From: JAKPNF01 sp031556275
GTDB taxonomy: Bacteria > Verrucomicrobiota > Verrucomicrobiia > Opitutales > JAKPNF01
DNA: 21,940 nt
Assembly: GCA_031556275.1 (NCBI GenBank)
Contig: JAVBTG010000022.1
Location: forward strand, 1 to 21,940
Direction: 5' to 3'
Positions 9,463-17,218 of this stretch are shown piece after piece. The first letter of the stretch is position 1, and each line of letters begins with the position of its first letter. The position numbers were made by a program, and so were the translations under genes. The notes under the pieces are model-generated. The model saw nothing but the letters and a program-made list of their open reading frames with translations, did no database searches and had not been told where the DNA came from.

Positions 9463-11586
9463 TCACTTTTTCCCGCCGCCTTGGGCGTATCGCTCCAATT
9501 CGGCGAGCAAATCGTCCGGAGTGTCGCTTACGGCGGGAAACCACCTGCGCTTGTCGGCCTGAACGGCCAAGTCGCAGGGGCGGCAGGCGCGCACCAGCTC
9601 CTTGTAAAATTTGTCCGCGTATCGGGGGCTGCGCGCCTTTATTTTCTGGGCGCCCACGATCAGGAGTTTCGCCTTCAGCTCCTTGTCCTGAACAAGCGCC
9701 GCCGCCCGCCACGCGTATTCGGCCGCGAGATACTGCGGGTGCTTTTCCATGGGATATTGGGCGCGGGCGAGCGGGTTGACCGCATCCGCCGCCGCGTCCG
9801 CGGTCGCGTCGGCGCAGAAGTCTTCCACGATGATTGATTCGATGTATTCCGGCCAAAAAACATCCTCTTTTTGCTCGTCGCAGTGAGTCGGCTGGAAGCA
9901 TCCCTTGAAAAAATACGAGGAGAATTTGCACGCCGCAAAGAGCTTCCAATAATTCACCGCGCGCACGGCGTCCGGCAAAGCGGTGTCCTGCGCCAAACGC
10001 CTCGCCTCCAAAAAGTTTTTGAAAAATTCGGCGTCCGCGCCCTCGAAATAGGGCTTGGCCCCCTCAAAATCGCCTTCCAGCATCAGGCGTTTGGCCAAAG
10101 CCAGACGGATAAGATAGGGGCAGTCCGCCCGATCCCGCACATAGGCGCGCAGCGTCTCGATGTCCATCGCCAGCTCAGCAACAAAAAGCGCCTCGCTGGC
10201 GCATCCGGCGTCCAAAAAACAGTCGACGGCCAACGCGTAATCCTTCGCCTCCCAAAAAAGCAGCGCCGCTTCGGCCGTTATCTTTTCGAAAATCCGCTCG
10301 CGGCCCTGCTTGGGCTCCACATCACAACCCCGCCAATCGGCGGGCCATCGGTGAAATGAATGGTAGCAACGGTATTTTTCAACCCCATGGGGATACGCAT
10401 ACGACTGCGCGTCCGCCTCCGAAAGCGCGTCGCGGTTGTCCGCGGAAAACGCCGAGACATCCACGCGTTTGAACAAGTCGGCCATGATGCGCGCGGCCGC
10501 CTTGGAGTCTCCCCCCATGAACAAAAACTTCGAGCGAATCCACTGCGCCAACAAATCGTCCGGCAACGCCAACGACAGGCAATCTTTGGCCGTGTCGAAA
10601 TCGCCCGCGTTGTACGCGGCAAGCGCCAAGCGCCCCGCCAGTTTCGAGGGCGCTCCGCCCTGCTCATTCAAGGCGGCCACCCATGCCCCAAGCAGGCGGT
10701 TATGATCCAAACCGGAGGCAAACCAGCGAGAGACCCATTCGCGGGAAAAATCGTCCGCCGCCAGTTTTTTGAGAGCCATCGGAAAAATCACCTGCCAAGA
10801 GCCGAAATCGCGTCTGCATACCTCCTCCAAAAACAAAAAACGCCGAAAGGCCCGCGCATAATCCGCGCGGTTCTTGAAAATCTGCCCCTCCCATCCGAAT
10901 GTTTCCAAGGCGAGCCCGTCGGGATCCGGAATTCCCTGTTGTGAAAGCTCCCTGACACGCGCGTAGGCAAGCAGCGCCTCGTCCGGCCTCCCCGCCGCTT
11001 GCAGCGAGCGGGCACGCAGGTAGCATGCCTTCAGTTGCAACGAATGGCCCTGAGCGCCTGCCAATGTTTCCGTTTGCGCGAAGGCGTCCTCGGCGGCCTT
11101 CCAATCGCGCGCCAGATAATAGGCGCGCCCCCGCTCGTAAGCGGCATAGAGGGGCGAGAGACCTTGCGGCATTTTTTCCAGCAGGATTTCCGGCAGTCTC
11201 AAGTCGGCAACAGCCTCTATTTTTTTGCAACCGCACGGCTCGCGGTTTATCCGAGTTTGGCATTCTTTCCAAAACGCGCGATAGGACACATAAGCCTCAT
11301 AGAGCGTCTTGTTACCGTCCGGATGGTTTTTTAAAAATTCATTTTGCGCATCAAATGTAGCCGACGCCTTGGCGCGGGCGAACGCCCCGATTTCATCATG
11401 TTCGCGTGCATGATCTTCGGGAAGATTTTTAAACGCGCGCTCAAAAAATTCATGCTCGGATTTCAGCAAAAACCGCGAGGGATTGCGCCAATTCACATGG
11501 GGCGTGGGGCAGGAGGCAATGCACGCCAACAGGCAGGCGGGCGCACAGGGCAAGAGAAGGAAAATTGCTTTTTTGAAAAATGTCAT
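9463..11586 (-). CDS. Large predicted lipoprotein with TPR-like helical repeats
   Basis: This 707-residue protein starts with MTFFKKAIFLLLPCAPACLLAC, a lipoprotein signal with two possible lipid-bearing cysteines (Cys22 after LLA, or Cys26 after IAS). The rest is mostly alpha-helical. Several segments look like degenerate TPR helix pairs, such as AYERGRAYYLARDWKAAEDAF and the following ACYLRARSLQAAGRPDEALLAY. It is Cys-rich for an exported protein. I recognise no named family. The start ATG overlaps the stop of the DUF3142 gene (ATGA at 11583-11586), so the two are translationally coupled. A longer frame reaching 11886 runs antisense-free over the DUF3142 gene in another frame and is not credible. 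A role as a periplasmic scaffold for the DUF3142 protein is only an inference. Confidence 0.75.
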   Translation of the reverse strand: MTFFKKAIFLLLPCAPACLLACIASCPTPHVNWRNPSRFLLKSEHEFFERAFKNLPEDHAREHDEIGAFARAKASATFDAQNEFLKNHPDGNKTLYEAYVSYRAFWKECQTRINREPCGCKKIEAVADLRLPEILLEKMPQGLSPLYAAYERGRAYYLARDWKAAEDAFAQTETLAGAQGHSLQLKACYLRARSLQAAGRPDEALLAYARVRELSQQGIPDPDGLALETFGWEGQIFKNRADYARAFRRFLFLEEVCRRDFGSWQVIFPMALKKLAADDFSREWVSRWFASGLDHNRLLGAWVAALNEQGGAPSKLAGRLALAAYNAGDFDTAKDCLSLALPDDLLAQWIRSKFLFMGGDSKAAARIMADLFKRVDVSAFSADNRDALSEADAQSYAYPHGVEKYRCYHSFHRWPADWRGCDVEPKQGRERIFEKITAEAALLFWEAKDYALAVDCFLDAGCASEALFVAELAMDIETLRAYVRDRADCPYLIRLALAKRLMLEGDFEGAKPYFEGADAEFFKNFLEARRLAQDTALPDAVRAVNYWKLFAACKFSSYFFKGCFQPTHCDEQKEDVFWPEYIESIIVEDFCADATADAAADAVNPLARAQYPMEKHPQYLAAEYAWRAAALVQDKELKAKLLIVGAQKIKARSPRYADKFYKELVRACRPCDLAVQADKRRWFPAVSDTPDDLLAELERYAQGGGKK

Positions 11587-12800
11587 GGTTTTAGACGCAG
11601 CCACGCGATTTTTAAGCGGCCTCCGGGCGGGAGTTTGCAAAAAGCGTTGCCGCCGGAAAAAACAATGCGTCCATTCTGGCGGCCCCAAGAAAATCCGTTG
11701 ACGGTGTCGCACGCCGTCACATCCCCGCGCTCGAGCGCGCAGGCGAAGGGGGCGTAGGCATCGATATTGCCGTCGTTGACCAAAAAAACCTCGAGCACCC
11801 CCGCGCTGCCGACAGTTTCCTCGCACCGCAGATTGGCCCCCAGTGGCGCGCCGTCGGCGACAGCCAGTAACGTCTCGTAAGACCAATTAAACCGCTCGTC
11901 GCCCACAGGCAGGCGGTACCAGATAAAACCTTCGAAATTTTCAGGCGGATGTTTGCGGATTTCCCCCATCAAACCCTGCACCTCCAAGGGATCGCTGCGC
12001 ACCACACGGACACTCGCCCCGGGCTTCAGTCCCGTCGGCGAAAAATCTTCCGAGTAAAACGTCCATTGGCCGGTTCCCTGTTTTTCGCCGACGGCCACAT
12101 GCCCATAGGTGGGCAGCGCCACGCGAAAAGGCGTGCCGTGGCGGTCGGCATCGCGCACGGCGGTGAGGGCCCGCGCCGTCTCAAAAATGCACAAGCGCCC
12201 GCCGCGCTCGGCGATATGGTGGATTTGCAGGACAAAACCGTCCGATTGCTCGGCCAGATCCGAAAAATGGGGCGCTCGCATTTGCGAGGGCACCGCCGTA
12301 AAACAAAGGCGTGTCTCTTTTGGCAGCCGCGCGCGAAAAAGCCCCATCCAGCGCGCGTATTCGCCGATCTTTGATTCGGGGCAGTCAAAATCAATCTGCA
12401 CTTCCGCCACCCCGATGCCGTCCGCCAAAGTCGAACGCAGACAATCGGCAATCATGTCCGCAATGTCCGCGCCCATTTCGCGATAGCGCGCGGCCTCGGC
12501 TTTGAGCATGGAAATTCTCACCGACAATACCAAGGGTGTTTTCAAATTCCCCAGCGTCGAGGCATCCACAGGGAGTTTTTGCAAAACGGGCGTGTTTGTT
12601 CCGGTCGCAAACGAGATTTTCGCGTACAAAAAATTGACGCCCTCGAAGTCGTTTTGCGCCCGCCCGAGCGCCCGCGCCGTCTGGGGATCGTGGGATTGTT
12701 TCCACAAATAAACCCACCCCCTCGACGACCCCGCGCACGAGGCGGCGGCGCAGATCGCGCACAGGCAAAATTTGAAAAACAGCGGGAGACGGACGGGCAT
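11583..12800 (-). CDS. DUF3142-like predicted lipoprotein
   Basis: This protein has 405 residues. The N-terminus MPVRLPLFFKFCLCAICAAASC reads as a lipoprotein signal with the lipid cysteine at 22, so it should sit in the envelope. The mature part begins around a Trp-rich WVYLWKQS and includes VAEVQIDFDCPESKIGEY at about 135-152. I associate this Ile-Asp-Phe-Asp segment with DUF3142, a family with a TIM-barrel, glycoside-hydrolase-like look but no proven activity. The C-terminal 90 residues look like a separate beta-rich domain. There is no Shine-Dalgarno sequence before the ATG at 12800, while a promoter-like pair lies just upstream. Its stop overlaps the start of the next lipoprotein gene by 4 bp. 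The 59-bp gap from the RluA-type gene upstream allows either read-through or its own promoter. Confidence 0.75.
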   Translation of the reverse strand: MPVRLPLFFKFCLCAICAAASCAGSSRGWVYLWKQSHDPQTARALGRAQNDFEGVNFLYAKISFATGTNTPVLQKLPVDASTLGNLKTPLVLSVRISMLKAEAARYREMGADIADMIADCLRSTLADGIGVAEVQIDFDCPESKIGEYARWMGLFRARLPKETRLCFTAVPSQMRAPHFSDLAEQSDGFVLQIHHIAERGGRLCIFETARALTAVRDADRHGTPFRVALPTYGHVAVGEKQGTGQWTFYSEDFSPTGLKPGASVRVVRSDPLEVQGLMGEIRKHPPENFEGFIWYRLPVGDERFNWSYETLLAVADGAPLGANLRCEETVGSAGVLEVFLVNDGNIDAYAPFACALERGDVTACDTVNGFSWGRQNGRIVFSGGNAFCKLPPGGRLKIAWLRLKP

Positions 12801-12810
12801 TTTATGGAAA

Positions 12811-12838
12811 ATAATGCCGCCCGCCTTTGGCTTTGCAA
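12811..12838 (-). promoter_or_regulatory. Possible promoter of the DUF3142 lipoprotein gene
   Basis: On the minus strand TTGCAA (12833-12838) and CATTAT (12811-12816) are separated by 16 bp. Each is an imperfect match to the -35 and -10 consensus. The -10 ends 10 nt before the ATG at 12800, so the transcript would have a leader of only about 3-4 nt. The absence of a ribosome site is consistent with this, but the motif is weak. Confidence 0.35.
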
Positions 12839-12859
12839 ATTATTTCCCGAAAGAGTTAT

Positions 12860-13624
12860 TCACAGCCCGGAAAAGCTCTCCGGCGCGGGGCACTGGGCGG
12901 AAAAACGGACGGTCTGTCCGTTGACTTTTAACGTCAGCCGCGTGGCCGCGCAGTGCAAAAACAGGCGCTTTTCCCCCGAGGCCGCGGCGAACTGACGGTT
13001 CCACGCAAAATCCCCGTAAGTGCGGTCGCCCAAAATCGGATGCCCGTGCATCGTGCACTGCACGCGCAGTTGGTGTGTGCGCCCCGTCTGCGGCGTCAGG
13101 CGCAAAAGGGAAATTTTTCCATGGCGCGAGGACACCCCCTTTGTTTCATAGCCGCTGACGGCCTCCAGCGCGGCCCCCGTGCCCATGCGCACGCCGCGCT
13201 CGGATGCCTGCCGGGCGAGGCGATCGCGCCACAGTCCCGCGGGCGGGCGCACCTGCCCTTTCACCAGCGCGTAATAGACTTTTTCCGCCGTCCCGTCGGC
13301 GAAACATGCGCGCGCCGCCTCGATCGTCTTCTCCTCAAGGCACGCCAGCACAACGCCGGAGGTAGGCGCGTCGAGGCGGTTGAGCAGCCATAAGGACTCG
13401 GGCGTTCCTTCGCCAAGTCCTTTCCAAAAATACCGCTGCGCCTTCATGTCATAGCGGGCGGTCAACAGCGCGCCCTTGTCGGGGCCGCCCGCGTTCGGAT
13501 GGCTGCGTGTTTCGCACGGCTTTTCCAGCGCGACCAACCCCAACGGCCCAGCGGCCAGCACACGCACGCCTCTTCCCAGCGGGAGGAGTTTTTGTAAAGC
13601 GTCGGCGGCAAAGGAAGCGCTCAT
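12860..13624 (-). CDS. RluA-family 23S rRNA/tRNA pseudouridine synthase
   Basis: This enzyme converts uridine to pseudouridine in structured RNA. It has 254 residues from the ATG at 13624. The catalytic Asp85 is in LLNRLDAPTSG, which matches the HRLDxxTSG motif except that Asn replaces the usual His. GRTHQLRVQCTMHGHPILGD at 181-200 is the second conserved RluA block. No S4 domain precedes the catalytic domain, so it resembles the short RluA/TruC/RluC-core type. Which uridine it modifies cannot be told. The start overlaps the tonB-like stop in an ATGA (13621-13624). A longer frame from 13729 would enter the tonB-like gene and is rejected. Confidence 0.88.
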   Translation of the reverse strand: MSASFAADALQKLLPLGRGVRVLAAGPLGLVALEKPCETRSHPNAGGPDKGALLTARYDMKAQRYFWKGLGEGTPESLWLLNRLDAPTSGVVLACLEEKTIEAARACFADGTAEKVYYALVKGQVRPPAGLWRDRLARQASERGVRMGTGAALEAVSGYETKGVSSRHGKISLLRLTPQTGRTHQLRVQCTMHGHPILGDRTYGDFAWNRQFAAASGEKRLFLHCAATRLTLKVNGQTVRFSAQCPAPESFSGL

Positions 13625-14706
13625 TGATAAAAGAAACGAATAGACACCGGCGTCGTCTCGCCGAGCATGCGCGTCATCTGCTCCGTCCACACGCCGAAGG
13701 GGGCGCGGGAGAGAACGGCGTCCTGGCAAAACATCGTGGCGGTGTTCGAGGCGGACGTGCGCTTGATCTCAAAGTCCGAAATCTCGCCTTGGGTGTTGAC
13801 CGTAAAATTGACCTCCACGGAAGTGCCGATGTCGCCCGCCGTGAACGCGTGCCGCTCGCACAGCAAATACCACTGTTTGACGATAGCCTCGAACATCCGC
13901 TGCTCATAAGCGCCGAATTCGCTGAATTTGGAATTGATCGCGACGACACCCGGGCGCCGCACGCCCCCCGCGTTGAGGGCCGTCACTTGCGGAAGCTGGC
14001 GCAGCCTCACTTGCGGACGCGGCAGCGGCTGCTCGACGCCCTGCGGGGGGGCGGCCGCCTGCTGCTGCGCAAGTTGGGCAGGTTCGGGATTTTCCGTGGG
14101 AGCGGCGCGCAACAACCCCTCGTCGGATTCAGGCGCCTTCGGCAGTTCGGGCACATTCACCTGCGGCGTCGGCGGCGGCGGCAACGGCGCGGGAGCGGGC
14201 ATCGCCTCGGCCACGGGCGCGGGCGTCTCGGACGGCTCGGGCAACCCCGCGGGCGCGGCAGGGGGCTGCGGTTCGAGCGTGCCCGAAAGGACGGCGTTGG
14301 AATCCTCGATCGTCCCCTCCGACGTGGGCGTCTCTCCCTTGTCCTCCGGCAACGGGTCGGGCTGCGCCGACACTTGGTCGCGGTCGGAGGTGAAGTTGGT
14401 CTGCGCCGGCACCTCGCGCGGGGCCTCTGGGTTCGTGGCGACGAAAACGGGCGGGGCCTCCAGCGAAATCTCCACGGGCCTGCGCGCCGCCTGAATCTCC
14501 CCCAGCCCGACGATGGAGGGGACATGTAGTATCCAAAAAATCAATACGGCGTGAACCAGCACCGTAACAAACAGCGCCTTTGGCAACAAATCGCGCCGCC
14601 ACGCGCGCTCCTCGCGGCGAAAAGTCTCCTCCAAATCAAAGCGCGCGACGGCCTCGCGGAAGTCGTCTTCCCCGGGCCTCATCTCCCTGTGCGCTCGCTG
14701 CGGCAT
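13621..14706 (-). CDS. TonB-like energy transducer protein
   Basis: This 361-residue protein has a TonB layout. A cytoplasmic N-terminus of about 43 residues is followed by one transmembrane helix (44-66) containing Thr48-x-x-x-His52, which parallels the SxxxH motif that couples TonB to ExbB/ExbD. A long linker (about 75-250) is rich in Pro, Ala, Glu and Gln and contains PLPPPPTPQ. A folded C-terminal domain (about 258-361) contains FSEFGAYEQRMFEAIVKQWY and VEVNFTVNTQGEISDFEI, typical of TonB/TolA C-terminal domains. It should link the inner-membrane proton-motive force to an outer-membrane receptor. TolA is an alternative. ExbB, ExbD and receptors are not in the window. AGGAT lies 8 nt before the ATG at 14706. 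It starts 9 bp after maf and overlaps the RluA-type gene by 4 bp. Confidence 0.8.
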   Translation of the reverse strand: MPQRAHREMRPGEDDFREAVARFDLEETFRREERAWRRDLLPKALFVTVLVHAVLIFWILHVPSIVGLGEIQAARRPVEISLEAPPVFVATNPEAPREVPAQTNFTSDRDQVSAQPDPLPEDKGETPTSEGTIEDSNAVLSGTLEPQPPAAPAGLPEPSETPAPVAEAMPAPAPLPPPPTPQVNVPELPKAPESDEGLLRAAPTENPEPAQLAQQQAAAPPQGVEQPLPRPQVRLRQLPQVTALNAGGVRRPGVVAINSKFSEFGAYEQRMFEAIVKQWYLLCERHAFTAGDIGTSVEVNFTVNTQGEISDFEIKRTSASNTATMFCQDAVLSRAPFGVWTEQMTRMLGETTPVSIRFFYQ

Positions 14707-14715
14707 GAGGCTATC

Positions 14716-15315
14716 CTAATCCTTCCGCCGCAAAGGCTCAAGCAAACCCCGCCGGCCCAGCAACTCCCCCAAAAACTCCACGGGCAAGCCCATGATGTTG
14801 GAGAGCGACCCCTCCCATCGCTCGATGATGATCTCACGCCCTTCCTGAATGCCGTAGGCCCCGGCCTTGTCGAGCGGGTTGACGATTTGAAAATAGCGGT
14901 CGATCCCCTCGTCCGTCAGCGCGCGAAAAAAAACGCGGCTGGAAACGGACGCAACATGCTCCCACCTCTGCGCCCCGTCGATCAAGCACACGCCCGTGTA
15001 AACGGTGTGTGCGCGCCCCGAAAGGCGCATGAGCATCGCACGCGCCTCGGTCATATCGGCGGGCTTGCTGAGATTGTGTCCGTCGAGCGCCACCGTGGTG
15101 TCGCACCCCAAAATCAACGACTGGGGCCGCCTGCACGCCAGCGCGCGCGCCTTCGCGCAGGCGTTGGCGCACACCAGCGCGGCGGGATCGGCAGACACAT
15201 CCTCGTTTTCCTCCACATGGGTCGGCTCCACGATGAAAGAAATTCCCATTTCTCCCAAAAGCCGGGCCCGCCTCGGAGACGCCGAGGCCAAATGTAAAAC
15301 GCGGTGCGCAGTCAT
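14716..15315 (-). CDS. maf: Maf family nucleoside triphosphate pyrophosphatase
   Basis: Maf proteins hydrolyse non-canonical or excess nucleoside triphosphates to the monophosphate and are thought to clean the nucleotide pool; some affect septum formation. The 199 residues are typical. The signature LASASPRRARLL is at 9-20 (SASPRR at 11-16), the catalytic Asp72 is in GCDTTVALDG, and the KP-x-A...MLMRLSGRAHTVYTGV block follows. PLDKAGAYGIQ near 147-157 fits the dTTP/UTP-specific YhdE branch better than the m7GTP branch (YceF), but that is from memory. The gene starts 3 bp after rpe and ends 9 bp before the tonB-like gene, which indicates one operon. Confidence 0.92.
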   Translation of the reverse strand: MTAHRVLHLASASPRRARLLGEMGISFIVEPTHVEENEDVSADPAALVCANACAKARALACRRPQSLILGCDTTVALDGHNLSKPADMTEARAMLMRLSGRAHTVYTGVCLIDGAQRWEHVASVSSRVFFRALTDEGIDRYFQIVNPLDKAGAYGIQEGREIIIERWEGSLSNIMGLPVEFLGELLGRRGLLEPLRRKD

Positions 15316-15318
15316 ATC

Positions 15319-15978
15319 TCAGCCGCAACTCGCGTCCACAAAAGCCCCCTTGTCGGCGGCCTTGAAAAAGGCCGTGCCGCACACAAACGTGTCGGCCCCG
15401 CGCGCGCGGCACAGCCGCCCCGTTTCCATATTGATGCCGCCATCCACCTCGATGCGGAAGTTGAGCGAACGCTCCTTGCGCCAGCCGTCCAGCGTCGAGA
15501 TTTTATCGAGCACGGCCGGGTTGAACGCCTGCCCGCCGAACCCCGGTTGCACGCTCATCAGCAGCACCAGCTGCACCTGTTCCAGATAGGGCAGCAGATC
15601 TTCCACGGGCGTGCCGGGGTTGATCGACAGCCCGCAGTGGCACCCCAGCTCGCGGATGTCGCGCAGCGTCTGCGCGATCGGGTACTCGGGTTCCGTGTGG
15701 ATCGTGATGCCGTTGGCCCCCGCCTTGGCGAACGCCTCGACGTAGAGATGCGGGTTGTCGAGCATCAGGTGCGTGTCGAAATACTGCGTCCCCAGCGGCC
15801 GCAAGTCGGCCACGACCTGCGGGCCGAAGGACAGGTTCGGCACAAAGTGCCCGTCCATGATGTCCAGATGCACCCACGGCACGCCGGAGTCGTTGATGAC
15901 GCGCATGCCCTCGGCCAAACGCGCGTGGTTGGCCGCGAGGATCGAGGGCGCGATGATGGGAGAAAAAAGTTCGTTCAT
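15319..15978 (-). CDS. rpe: Ribulose-phosphate 3-epimerase
   Basis: This enzyme interconverts ribulose 5-phosphate and xylulose 5-phosphate in the pentose phosphate pathway. The 219-residue TIM barrel is complete. Metal and catalytic positions are visible: His37 and Asp39 in VHLDIMDGHFVPN, His70 in FDTHLMLDNP, and Asp179 in IEVDGGIN. The phosphate-binding loops MSVQPGFGGQ (141-150) and the Gly/Ala-rich end near VCGTAFF (199-205) are present. It is the first gene of a close-packed minus-strand group (rpe, maf, tonB-like, RluA type). No Shine-Dalgarno is seen before the ATG; instead a promoter-like pair lies in the 46-bp gap from rlmN. Confidence 0.95.
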   Translation of the reverse strand: MNELFSPIIAPSILAANHARLAEGMRVINDSGVPWVHLDIMDGHFVPNLSFGPQVVADLRPLGTQYFDTHLMLDNPHLYVEAFAKAGANGITIHTEPEYPIAQTLRDIRELGCHCGLSINPGTPVEDLLPYLEQVQLVLLMSVQPGFGGQAFNPAVLDKISTLDGWRKERSLNFRIEVDGGINMETGRLCRARGADTFVCGTAFFKAADKGAFVDASCG

Positions 15979-15987
15979 AGTTTTGAA

Positions 15988-16016
15988 AATATAGCCTAAA
16001 AAACACTTTGCAACAA
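15988..16016 (-). promoter_or_regulatory. Possible promoter of the rpe-maf-tonB operon
   Basis: On the minus strand TTGTTG (16011-16016) and TATATT (15988-15993) are exactly 17 bp apart. The -10 matches 5 of 6 consensus bases. Only 9 nt separate it from the rpe ATG, which predicts a 5' leader of about 2-3 nt. There is no Shine-Dalgarno sequence in that space, so near-leaderless translation is suggested. Confidence 0.45.
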
Positions 16017-16024
16017 CGGCGCGC

Positions 16025-17137
16025 TCACAACGCCCCCCGCGCGCGCTCGGTCTTGAGCCGGAGCTGCCCGCACGCGGCGTCGATGTCGTGCCCCTTTTCC
16101 TTCCTCAGCGTGACGGAAACGTCGTTCGCCCGCAAATGCGCGTAAAACCGCTCGCGGTTCTCTCTGGGCGAACGTTTCCATGGCAAACCCTCTACATTAT
16201 TATAAGGGATCAAGTTGACATGCGCGTGCAAATCCCGCGCGATGCCGACCAAGGCGCGCGCCTGCTCCAAGGTGTCGTTGACGCCCTCTATCAAAATAAA
16301 CTCCAGCGTCACCATGTGCCCCTTGGTCCGCGCGAACGCGGCCACGGCGGGCAACAATTCCCCGAGGGGATACTTGCGGTTGACGGGCATGATCTGCGCG
16401 CGCGCGTCATCCGTGGCCCCGTGCAAACTCACGGCGAGTCGTATGTTCAACGGCTCCTCGGCCAGCCGCAAAATTTTCGGCGCCACCCCCGAGGTGGAAA
16501 GCGTGATGCGCCGCGCCCCCAACCCCAATCCCCAGCTGGCGTTGATGATCGTCAGCGCCCGCACGACGTTGTCGTAATTGGCCAGCGGCTCGCCCATGCC
16601 CATGACGACCAGATTGTCCACGCTGGCCAACCCGCGCTTGAGCCATTGCGGGTCGATGGTGTCCTCGGCGCGCACGGCGTGCATGACTTCGCCGACGATC
16701 TCTCCCGCCGACAAATCGCGCCTGAACCCGTCCAGCCCCGACGCGCAAAATCGGCACCCGTGCGCGCAGCCGACCTGCGTCGAGATGCACAGCGTCATGC
16801 GCGTACGCTCCTCGCCCAACCCCTCCTGCGGCGCGCGGATGACGACGGTCTCCACGAGCGCCCCGTCGCGCATCTGCAGCAGCATTTTCTCCGTCACATC
16901 CGCCGCCTTTTCGCCGGGCAGGCGTTCGCAGGGCGCAAAGTCAAACGTGTCGCAAAGCCATTGGCGCAAGGGCTTGGCCAAGTCCGTCATTTCCTCCGGC
17001 GTTTGCGCGCGCTTTTTATAAACCCACGTCAAAATCTGCTTGGCGCGAAAGGCGCCCTGCCCGACCTCCTTGAGGCGTTCGGTCAGGCTCTCCAGCGTCT
17101 CCCCGTAAATGGGAGGTTTCTCCGGCATAAACGACAT
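16025..17137 (-). CDS. rlmN: Dual-specificity 23S rRNA/tRNA methyltransferase RlmN
   Basis: RlmN is a radical SAM enzyme that methylates C2 of A2503 in 23S rRNA and A37 in some tRNAs. The 370-residue protein has the CAHGCRFC cluster-binding motif (Cys124, Cys128, Cys131), which holds the 4Fe-4S cluster. GMGEPLANYDNV is a conserved SAM-binding block. The methyl-carrying C-terminal cysteine is Cys356 in DIDAACGQL; the other conserved cysteine of the pair is probably Cys117 in TLCISTQVGC. The start is unsure: ATG 17137 and ATG 17128 are both possible. A run of five G's lies too close to the first and at a better distance from the second. A TTG further upstream (17149) is less likely. It is divergent from the CvpA-like gene. 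Confidence 0.95.
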   Translation of the reverse strand: MSFMPEKPPIYGETLESLTERLKEVGQGAFRAKQILTWVYKKRAQTPEEMTDLAKPLRQWLCDTFDFAPCERLPGEKAADVTEKMLLQMRDGALVETVVIRAPQEGLGEERTRMTLCISTQVGCAHGCRFCASGLDGFRRDLSAGEIVGEVMHAVRAEDTIDPQWLKRGLASVDNLVVMGMGEPLANYDNVVRALTIINASWGLGLGARRITLSTSGVAPKILRLAEEPLNIRLAVSLHGATDDARAQIMPVNRKYPLGELLPAVAAFARTKGHMVTLEFILIEGVNDTLEQARALVGIARDLHAHVNLIPYNNVEGLPWKRSPRENRERFYAHLRANDVSVTLRKEKGHDIDAACGQLRLKTERARGAL

Positions 17138-17203
17138 GCCCCCATTCAACCATACTTCCCCCTAAAAAAGCAAAAAGCATTTCCTTTCAACTTCGCCTGT
17201 TTT

Positions 17204-17212
17204 TGTTATGAT
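17204..17212 (+). promoter_or_regulatory. Extended -10 promoter, probably for a leaderless mRNA
   Basis: TGTTATGAT (17204-17212) matches the extended -10 form TGnTATAAT except for one base. TTTCAA at 17185-17190 is a poor -35, 16 bp upstream. A start site about 7 nt after the -10 falls on the ATG of the CvpA-like gene at 17219. The site is also an 11-bp palindrome (17205-17215), so a regulator could bind here instead of, or as well as, RNA polymerase. Confidence 0.5.
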
Positions 17213-17218
17213 AACGCC

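Noticed and set aside
11587..11886. N-terminal extension of the repeat-rich lipoprotein
   Set aside because: It overlaps the DUF3142 gene on the same strand in another frame, is Arg/Gly-rich without similarity, and would hide the lipoprotein signal at 11586.
16088..17218. Long upstream extension of the CvpA-like reading frame (680 residues in total)
   Set aside because: It runs antisense over rlmN, which has all its motifs. The extension is rich in Arg, Gln, Pro and His, as expected of a GC-rich shadow frame. The real start is ATG 17219.
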